A DNA stretch of 17,804 bases from Euryarchaeota archaeon UBA549 (GTDB lineage Archaea > Thermoplasmatota > Poseidoniia > Poseidoniales > Poseidoniaceae): positions 1,623 to 19,426 of the forward strand of contig DAGF01000036.1 in NCBI GenBank assembly GCA_002495645.1, written 5' to 3'. Of the stretch, positions 12,955 through 17,804 are shown one piece after another; the first letter of the stretch is position 1, and each line of letters begins with the position of its first letter. The notes under the pieces are model-generated. The model saw only the letters and a list, made by a program, of their open reading frames with translations, did no database searches and was not told the origin of the DNA. The position numbers were made by a program, and so were the translations under genes.

Positions 12955-14412
12955 ATGGTGGGGTCGTGGGGCTCGGTTCAGGCCGACTGGACCTTGGTGT
13001 TCGCGCTGCTCATCGGATGGTATATCCTCATCAGAACCTGGGAGCGAAACGGCACCCTTGACCGCTGGAACGCTACCCGGGCCCTCGGCATCGTGCTGAT
13101 GGTTCGAACCCAACGGGGCCAACGGCTTCTGGATTGGTTAGCCCGCCCCCGGCGGTTTTGGCGTGCTTACGGTGAAGTCTCGCTTTGGGTTTGCTCGGTC
13201 TCCATGCTCGTGGTCGCTCTGGTGGTGATCCTCGCCTTCGTCACCTCCTTGCTCTCACCACCAACGGCTTCGCCACCATCGGCCAGTGAATTGGTCGCTG
13301 TGCCTGGCATCAATCCCGTCATTCCGCTCGGCTGGGGAGTCTTGGCCTTCGTTGTTTCACTCGTGATTCACGAATTTGGTCATGGCTTGCTGGCTCGTGG
13401 CCACGGCATGAGGATCCGTTCGTTCGGCCTGCTCCAACTTGGTCCGTTGCCTTTGGGCGCATTCGCTGAACCACAGTCCGACGAGTTGATGCGAGCTCCT
13501 CGCAGGGAGCGCCTTCGAATGTTTGCTGCAGGGCCGGCGACGAACCTCTTCGCTGCCTTCATCATGCTGTTGTTGTTGGGCGGTCTCGCGTCCCAAATCG
13601 TCGCAGAAGAGGATTACATCCACGTCCGAGGCATCGTGGTGGACGGTGGTGCTGAGCAGGCTGGTATGCAACCGTGGGACACCTTGGTTTCCATCGATGG
13701 TCAACCGGTTCATACAACGGATGATTTCAGAGATATCCTTCTGGGTTACCAGAGCAACGACACCGTCGATTTGGTGGTCATTCATCAGGACGGGGCGCGG
13801 GAAACACTGCAAGCCACCTTTGGCGACAAATACCAGTATTACTCGGATTTGGGATGGAGCGAGGAGGTCCTCGCTAACCTCGATGTACAGCCCGGTGATG
13901 CGTTTTTAGGTGTTGAAGGCCTTTCCGAAGGCACGGCAGGTGTCGACCGATTAGCAGGGCCCTTCTCTCCCCGTTGGGAGGGAAACCTTGCCCAGCGTGC
14001 CCTTTCAGTTCCCTTCCACATTCTGACGATTTTATTGATTCCGTTTGAACTCGGAGGAGTAGCAATTCATCCCTTTGAGGAGGCGTTGATGGTCGCAGGT
14101 GATGGGGTCGTCGGCAGCATCTTGGGCACCGACGTCCTGATGTTCTTTTGCCACCTGATGTTTTGGCTGATGTGGGTCAACATCCTTCTTGGCTTTACCA
14201 ACCTGATTCCGATGGTGCCCTTTGACGGCGGCCACATGCTGCGAGACATGCTTCACGCCTTTTTGAGTGGGGTGAAACGTGTGGGTCGGAAACTCAAGTT
14301 GTGGGACTTGCACCCGATGTGGGTGGACCACATCTCAACGCGAGCATCGAGTTATTCTTCCCTTGTCTTACTGGTCATGCTACTCTTCACGATGTTCATT
14401 CCTTACCTTTGA
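12955..14412 (+). CDS. M50/site-2 protease family intramembrane metalloprotease with PDZ domain
   Basis: Zinc intramembrane protease of the site-2 protease/RseP family, which cuts membrane-anchored regulators or leftover peptides within the membrane. Numbered from ATG 12955 (485 residues): helix ~10-26; helix ~76-100; 'VSLVIHEFGHGLLARGHG' with zinc site HEFGH 139-143; 'GAFAEPQ' beta-strand region; 'MFAAGPATNLFAAF' (~189-202); PDZ ~222-290 ('VRGIVVDGGAEQAGMQPWDTLVSIDGQPV'); a second PDZ-like or linker stretch ~300-335; 'NILLGFTNLIPMVPFDGGHMLRD' with third zinc ligand D424; last helix ~470-483. All catalytic residues are intact. The frame is open up to 12775, but that would overlap the divergent gene; GTG 12907 is an alternative start. 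The 3' end overlaps hjc by 17 bp. Substrates unknown; signal peptidase lies ~2 kb away. Confidence 0.9.
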   Translation: MVGSWGSVQADWTLVFALLIGWYILIRTWERNGTLDRWNATRALGIVLMVRTQRGQRLLDWLARPRRFWRAYGEVSLWVCSVSMLVVALVVILAFVTSLLSPPTASPPSASELVAVPGINPVIPLGWGVLAFVVSLVIHEFGHGLLARGHGMRIRSFGLLQLGPLPLGAFAEPQSDELMRAPRRERLRMFAAGPATNLFAAFIMLLLLGGLASQIVAEEDYIHVRGIVVDGGAEQAGMQPWDTLVSIDGQPVHTTDDFRDILLGYQSNDTVDLVVIHQDGARETLQATFGDKYQYYSDLGWSEEVLANLDVQPGDAFLGVEGLSEGTAGVDRLAGPFSPRWEGNLAQRALSVPFHILTILLIPFELGGVAIHPFEEALMVAGDGVVGSILGTDVLMFFCHLMFWLMWVNILLGFTNLIPMVPFDGGHMLRDMLHAFLSGVKRVGRKLKLWDLHPMWVDHISTRASSYSSLVLLVMLLFTMFIPYL

Positions 14413-15067
14413 ACACCGGAAGAACTGCCGAACGCCGTCGCTCCAATTCGGCAAGAATATCCACAGCACTTTGTTCACGACGTTCCGCCATCGTTGGTGA
14501 TGAGGCCCGTTGCGCTCGCCCCTGAAGGGCCGTGACCTGCGCGTCTTCACCTCCAAGCGGCGAACACATCATGGCGAGAAATTGGTTGAGGGGCATCCCT
14601 TGTTCCCAATCGATGAACGGTGAGCCGTTTCGATTCAAGGGCAGCGGGGGAATCATTTTGGCCAACCGAGCGAGTGTGCCGGTCAAACCTTCTGTCTCAA
14701 CACGAAACAAACGCCAAGAATCGCCCCGAACGCCCTTTCGACGGTGGGCGTAAAGCGGCATCAATCCCGACCGCTCACCCTCTCGAATCATGGCGTTGAG
14801 TTGGTCCTTTGTGCGCCCCGAAAAATACAACTTTTCCGCGCGCGTTGATTTCACTTCAATGGGAAAGCAGCAATCGCCACGAAGGGCCACCAAATCACCG
14901 CTGCCCTCCATGCCCGAGCCAGCGGCACGGACGACGAGAAAGGGTCTGTCAAGAACGCGCATGGTTCGGGCCTTTTCCTCCTGCGTGCAACTGCGCGTCA
15001 CCGCATGCACGCCCTTTTCTGTGCCCGATAGAACATCCCGAAGCTCACGCTCGTAGGCGCCTGTCAT
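14396..15067 (-). CDS. hjc: Holliday junction resolvase Hjc with C-terminal extension
   Basis: Archaeal Hjc endonuclease, which cuts four-way junctions during recombination and fork repair. Numbered from ATG 15067 (223 residues), it keeps every active-site residue known from the Pyrococcus enzyme: E6 and R7 (GAYERELRDVL), R47 (VVRAAGSG), D58 (GSGDLVAL), E71 and K73 (FPIEVKST), followed by the family 'LYFSGRTKDQLNAMI' helix. Two differences: ~22 extra residues sit between helix 1 and R47, and ~100 residues follow the catalytic core (which ends near 115), with a terminal helix 'AERREQSAVDILAELERRRS'. An ATG at 15121 would add 18 residues, but the family normally starts a few residues before GAYEREL. 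It is divergent from the RuvC-like gene. Confidence 0.9.
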   Translation of the reverse strand: MTGAYERELRDVLSGTEKGVHAVTRSCTQEEKARTMRVLDRPFLVVRAAGSGMEGSGDLVALRGDCCFPIEVKSTRAEKLYFSGRTKDQLNAMIREGERSGLMPLYAHRRKGVRGDSWRLFRVETEGLTGTLARLAKMIPPLPLNRNGSPFIDWEQGMPLNQFLAMMCSPLGGEDAQVTALQGRAQRASSPTMAERREQSAVDILAELERRRSAVLPVFKGKE

Positions 15068-15176
15068 GGAGAGACATCCGCGTCTATCGTTCTTGATAAC
15101 TTCGGAACGAGACCGCTGCATGAACCGAGTTTGAGAGACCCTTCATTTGGCCAACCGATAGGTTAGAACAGGGCCA

Positions 15177-15938
15177 ATGGATGGGCAAGATGTGAAGCCG
15201 CTCTATGTCCGAACGGATGATTTCCGTCTGGCCCATCGGCTGTTGAGCGAACTCAAGCGACGAAACTTGCCGGCCCAACAACGTTCAACCACCGATGCAA
15301 TTGAAGCCGAGGCGTATTGGTTTGGTACGCCTGAAGAAGTCCGCACTCTGGGTGGGCGAGGCGTGGCCGTTGAACTCGATGATGTGGCTGAGACCGTGTC
15401 AACGTGGCTGTTGTCGCGTCAGTTGACGGGACCGCCTGCGCAATTGGTGGTGGGTCTTGACCCGGGCCCACGGCCAGGTTGTGCCTTTTTCGCTGACGGC
15501 CTCTTGCTAGGAAAGCGCGAGATGGATTCCATCGATGAATCGCTCGAGAGCATCGTGAACTTGGTGGAACACACCTGCCCGACTCAGGTGCTGGTTCGTA
15601 TCGGGCATGGTTCTCCGGTGCACCGAGATCGTCTGGTCAATCGTGTTTTAGCGCTTGGTTACCACGTTGAAATTGTCAACGAACATCGAACCAGCGCAGG
15701 GCAATCTCGACATGCGCACGGCTCTGCCGCCCTCAAAATCGCCATGATGCCAGGCACACCGGTGCACGAACAACGCAAGGTTCGAACATCCACGGGTGAG
15801 TTGCGAAACCTCCAACGCATCAGTCGCCAACGGTCAAAAGGCCAACTGACCATTTCGCTGGAAACAGCGATGCGTGTCAGTGAAGGTCAACTGACGATGG
15901 ACGAGGCCCTCAAAGAATCGGGTTATGACGCCTCTTGA
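15177..15938 (+). CDS. RuvC/YqgF-like RNase H-fold protein
   Basis: Probable member of the RNase H-fold nuclease/resolvase superfamily, 253 residues. Residues ~1-85 are an unfamiliar N-terminal domain. The fold begins at ~89 with 'LVVGLDPGPRPGCAFFADG', where D95 matches the first catalytic Asp of RuvC and YqgF. It continues with 'QVLVRIGHGSPVHRDRLVNRVLALGYHVEIVNEHRTSAG' (~137-175), like the YqgF 'VDERLTT' region, and 'HAHGSAALKIAM' (~179-190), where a catalytic Asp would normally lie but His/Gly/Ser are found. The terminal ~60 residues are basic (RISRQRSKG). Catalysis is thus uncertain: it may be a nuclease with changed residues or a junction-binding protein. Divergent from hjc, and overlapping the convergent signal peptidase by 16 bp. 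Confidence 0.7.
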   Translation: MDGQDVKPLYVRTDDFRLAHRLLSELKRRNLPAQQRSTTDAIEAEAYWFGTPEEVRTLGGRGVAVELDDVAETVSTWLLSRQLTGPPAQLVVGLDPGPRPGCAFFADGLLLGKREMDSIDESLESIVNLVEHTCPTQVLVRIGHGSPVHRDRLVNRVLALGYHVEIVNEHRTSAGQSRHAHGSAALKIAMMPGTPVHEQRKVRTSTGELRNLQRISRQRSKGQLTISLETAMRVSEGQLTMDEALKESGYDAS

Positions 15939-16906
15939 TCGCGTTCAAGTTTGGCAACTTCCATCATTTCCGGCGAACGGTTCAACCACCAACGGAACAC
16001 CTTTTCGGATGCTTGAGGCGCCAGCAAAACGGCCCCGAACACGGCGAAAAGGGCGATGAAGGAAGACGAAGGTACGTCCCTCGTTCCATAGGAATCAGGC
16101 CCGCCCACCATCAGTTTGACCGTTCCAAGCCACGGAATTTCCCCTCCGGCAACACCCAAGACCCAGGTGTCTCGGACAGGTCCGACGACGCCCGAGGCAC
16201 TGTGAACACCTGCAGAGCCACGAACGGCCTCGGCGCCTTGGTCAACCGAACATTTGTTGTTATCGCCAAGCGTCAGCATGCCTTCGTGTCTGGGCGTCCA
16301 TTGCTCCACGACCAGATAGGACTCGATACCGGCATGAGCTGGACGTTTGCAGTCGTAGTATGCAGCGTCGCTTCCGTCAAAACGCACGGTGATGTTGCTC
16401 ACGTTGCTGACCGAGGTTCCGGGGACCGACCACGTGAGAATGCAAGAGCCTGGCAGACCGTCCTCAGCGATACGTTCAGCGTCGTACGTCGCTTCTTCTG
16501 GACACGGTGAAGTCGCTTCTCGGTTTGGCAGGACCGTTTCTTCCGCGACCACACGCATGATGGCGCGATGAATGATGGGCGTACCGTCTTCACCGTTTTT
16601 TGCGTAGATGATGACATCGCCTTCAAGTCCGTGCTGTGCATACCCGTACGCGGGGTTGCTCGGGTCGGTGGCTTCGGCGTAGGTGACGATGGTATCACCC
16701 GGTTGGTCGTGAACGAGAATGAGGTCGCCTGCATCGATGCTACCCATCTCGCCGCCCTCATCGTGAATCATGGATTTGGACTCAACCACCACCAACGGCG
16801 GCATGGAACCCGTGTGGATGAACATCGCTCCAACCAAACAAGCGATCATGCCCACGGCGAGCGCCAACTCGAGGAGCAGCGTACGCAGAGGGTCGTGTTC
16901 CGACAT
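15923..16906 (-). CDS. Signal peptidase I, archaeal Ser/His/Asp type, with large insert
   Basis: Membrane serine protease that removes signal peptides from exported proteins (family S26B). In 327 residues: N-terminal transmembrane helix ~12-31; Box B 'VVVESKSMIHDEG' with nucleophile S45; 'GSIDAGDLILVHD' (55-67); Box D 'GTPIIHRAIMRVV' with H113, the His that replaces the bacterial Lys; Box E 'GMLTLGDNNKCSVDQGA' with D215 and D222; 'VRDTWVLGVAGGEIPWLGTVKL' (244-265); C-terminal transmembrane helix ~280-297 and a short charged tail. The gap of ~100 residues between H113 and D215 is much longer than usual and contains C135, C154 and C186. ATG 16906 follows the upstream membrane-protein gene by 15 bp, so the two are probably co-transcribed. 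Confidence 0.92.
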   Translation of the reverse strand: MSEHDPLRTLLLELALAVGMIACLVGAMFIHTGSMPPLVVVESKSMIHDEGGEMGSIDAGDLILVHDQPGDTIVTYAEATDPSNPAYGYAQHGLEGDVIIYAKNGEDGTPIIHRAIMRVVAEETVLPNREATSPCPEEATYDAERIAEDGLPGSCILTWSVPGTSVSNVSNITVRFDGSDAAYYDCKRPAHAGIESYLVVEQWTPRHEGMLTLGDNNKCSVDQGAEAVRGSAGVHSASGVVGPVRDTWVLGVAGGEIPWLGTVKLMVGGPDSYGTRDVPSSSFIALFAVFGAVLLAPQASEKVFRWWLNRSPEMMEVAKLERDQEAS

Positions 16907-16921
16907 GTGGTGGCCTCGAAC

Positions 16922-17314
16922 TCATCGCTTGACGCCGCGGCCATCGAGGAAGGCTTTCCACTGCTCAAGATGCCCGGCGCCCAAGGCTTCTGCGGCTTCG
17001 TCGCCCTCGGCCTTTCGGCGTCGGAGTTCGGACGTTGATTGAATCTCTTTCAGTTCTTCAAGCGTCACGACATGGCCCTTGAAGCGGAGGTATTCGGGGA
17101 ATGAAATCAGGAAGACGATGAGCGAAACAACAGCGCCGATGATGGCGCCACCGGTGTAATCGTTCCAGTTGGCGTGGTCTTGCAGGAAGAGGATTTGGTA
17201 CATGCAAGCAACAAGCAGAACACCGCTCGAGCCTGCGGTGACGGCGGTGATGCCGAACTGCTTTCCGTGTTGCTTGGCCCAAAGTCGCCCAAAGAAGGTA
17301 CCCTCTTCGCTCAT
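16922..17314 (-). CDS. Small two-helix membrane protein upstream of signal peptidase
   Basis: Unrecognised 130-residue membrane protein. Residues ~1-20 are cytoplasmic (MSEEGTFFGRLWAKQHGKQ). Two helices lie at ~22-43 (ITAVTAGSSGVLLVACMYQILFL) and ~55-73 (GGAIIGAVVSLIVFLISF). The rest is a charged, helical cytoplasmic region (LEELKEIQSTSELRRRKAEGDEAAEALG) ending in a basic peptide. The chosen ATG at 17314 has GGTGA four bases before it; a TTG further up (17374) lacks support. Being only 15 bp before the signal peptidase gene on the same strand, it may help assembly or regulation of that enzyme, but this is context only. Confidence 0.7.
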   Translation of the reverse strand: MSEEGTFFGRLWAKQHGKQFGITAVTAGSSGVLLVACMYQILFLQDHANWNDYTGGAIIGAVVSLIVFLISFPEYLRFKGHVVTLEELKEIQSTSELRRRKAEGDEAAEALGAGHLEQWKAFLDGRGVKR

Positions 17315-17393
17315 GCCTTCACCGTTCAACACCAAGGCGTCGGAGGCCTTCAATGCTCCCCTGTGCTGGTTCAAATCGGGCTTTGTGCGAATT

Positions 17394-17406
17394 GCCCCGA
17401 AGGGGC
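17394..17406. repeat. GC hairpin in the divergent intergenic region
   Basis: GCCCC-GAA-GGGGC, five perfect pairs. On the minus strand the loop reads UUC/UUCG, similar to the hairpins before xerA. It lies 80 bp upstream of the membrane-protein start at 17314 and 51 bp before the secreted-protein start at 17457. Leader structure or operator; function unknown. Confidence 0.3.
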
Positions 17407-17456
17407 ATCATTCAAATGCGATGTGAACCATCAATGAGATAGCCCGGGTGACCACC

Positions 17457-17804
17457 ATGCGTCAAGCCATCTTCCTCACGCTTCTTTTCGTGCTCTCCGT
17501 TATGTCCCCGTTGGCCGCTGCAGCGACGACGGAAACGCAGTTCAAAGACGGCACCACGTCCTATGAGCACACCTTTTCTCAGAAGGGCGTCGGGCCTGCG
17601 GGGGTTGTGACGCTGCCCATCGGTGCTGATGTTCAATCGGCAACCTTCAACCTGTACGGGGATGCAAGCACCACCACTTACACCAACTTCACCACTGACA
17701 GCCACTACGGGGGCACGGGCGATACCGACTACACCAGCTCATCAACGACCTACCCCTCGCCGTTTTCCTATGCCCGTCGAGACAACGTTGAGGTAAGCAG
17801 TCAA
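17457..17804 (+). CDS. Secreted surface protein, N-terminal part (runs off window)
   Basis: Start of an exported protein; 116 codons are visible with no stop. It opens with a clear signal peptide (MRQAIFLTLLFVLSVMSPLAAAA), likely cleaved after the Ala run at ~residue 23. Next comes a Ser/Thr/Tyr/Gly-rich extracellular region, 'GVGPAGVVTLPIGADVQSATFNLYGDAST', that looks like the first beta-sandwich of a large adhesin or surface protein, with an N-x-T sequon (NFT). GGGTGACCACC just before the ATG provides a GGTGA ribosome site. Function cannot be judged from this fragment. It is divergent from the signal peptidase unit, which would process such a protein. Confidence 0.75.
   Translation, partial: MRQAIFLTLLFVLSVMSPLAAAATTETQFKDGTTSYEHTFSQKGVGPAGVVTLPIGADVQSATFNLYGDASTTTYTNFTTDSHYGGTGDTDYTSSSTTYPSPFSYARRDNVEVSSQ

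Noticed and set aside
17363..17385. tRNA T-arm-like GGTTCAAATC
   Set aside because: The flanking bases do not form a 5 bp T stem, and no acceptor, D or anticodon stem can be drawn around it.
17412..17705. 97-codon minus-strand frame
   Set aside because: It lies opposite a convincing signal-peptide-bearing gene with a ribosome site (17457 onward), and its sequence is low-complexity and family-free.

Overview
The window looks archaeal and most likely comes from a free-living marine euryarchaeon of the Thermoplasmata/Poseidoniales (Marine Group II) kind. Archaeal markers read directly from the sequence are a Sec61-beta translocon subunit, an MC1-type chromosomal protein, an Hjc Holliday junction resolvase with all six known active-site residues, a Ser/His/Asp archaeal signal peptidase, a stand-alone Lrp-type RAM domain and a XerA-like tyrosine recombinase. 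The lineage guess is weaker. It rests on GGTGA/GGAGG ribosome sites, very large secreted multidomain proteins, and a 'PEGWT-x-E-x-Y' type cytoplasmic tail that I associate with that group from memory. No mobile element, tRNA, rRNA or CRISPR array was seen. The genes are packed tightly, often with 2-20 bp gaps or convergent overlaps, as in a streamlined genome.

Layout. At 1-1424 (+) are a ten-helix membrane protein of unknown function and a small basic protein. At 1427-3474 (-) is a probable three-gene unit: a TupA-like ATP-grasp ligase, an unknown protein and Sec61-beta. At 3582-4310 (+) are a helix-hairpin-helix protein with a histone-H1-like Lys/Ala tail and a tiny Cys/His protein. At 4311-5396 (-) is XerA, preceded by a 196 bp intergenic region full of RNA-like structure. 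At 5593-11572 (-) are MC1, an Lrp RAM-domain protein and a 1764-residue cell-surface protein. At 11712-12350 (+) is a macro-domain protein. At 12339-15067 are an unknown coiled-coil protein (-), a PDZ-containing M50/site-2 protease (+) and Hjc (-). At 15177-15938 (+) is a RuvC/YqgF-like RNase H-fold protein. At 15923-17314 (-) are signal peptidase I and a small membrane protein. From 17457 (+) a secreted protein runs off the window.

Themes. The first theme is protein export and membrane proteolysis: Sec61-beta, signal peptidase, M50 protease and two surface proteins. The second is chromosome structure and recombination: MC1, the H1-like protein, XerA, Hjc and the RuvC-like protein. The most interesting non-coding signals are three. 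One is a 9-mer, TATCGCCTT, shared by the MC1 promoter region and the divergent promoter region between the giant surface protein and the macro-domain gene. The second is three tandem tetraloop hairpins directly before the xerA start codon. The third is a 10 bp perfect inverted repeat in the leader of the giant surface protein. None of these can be matched to a named system from the sequence alone.
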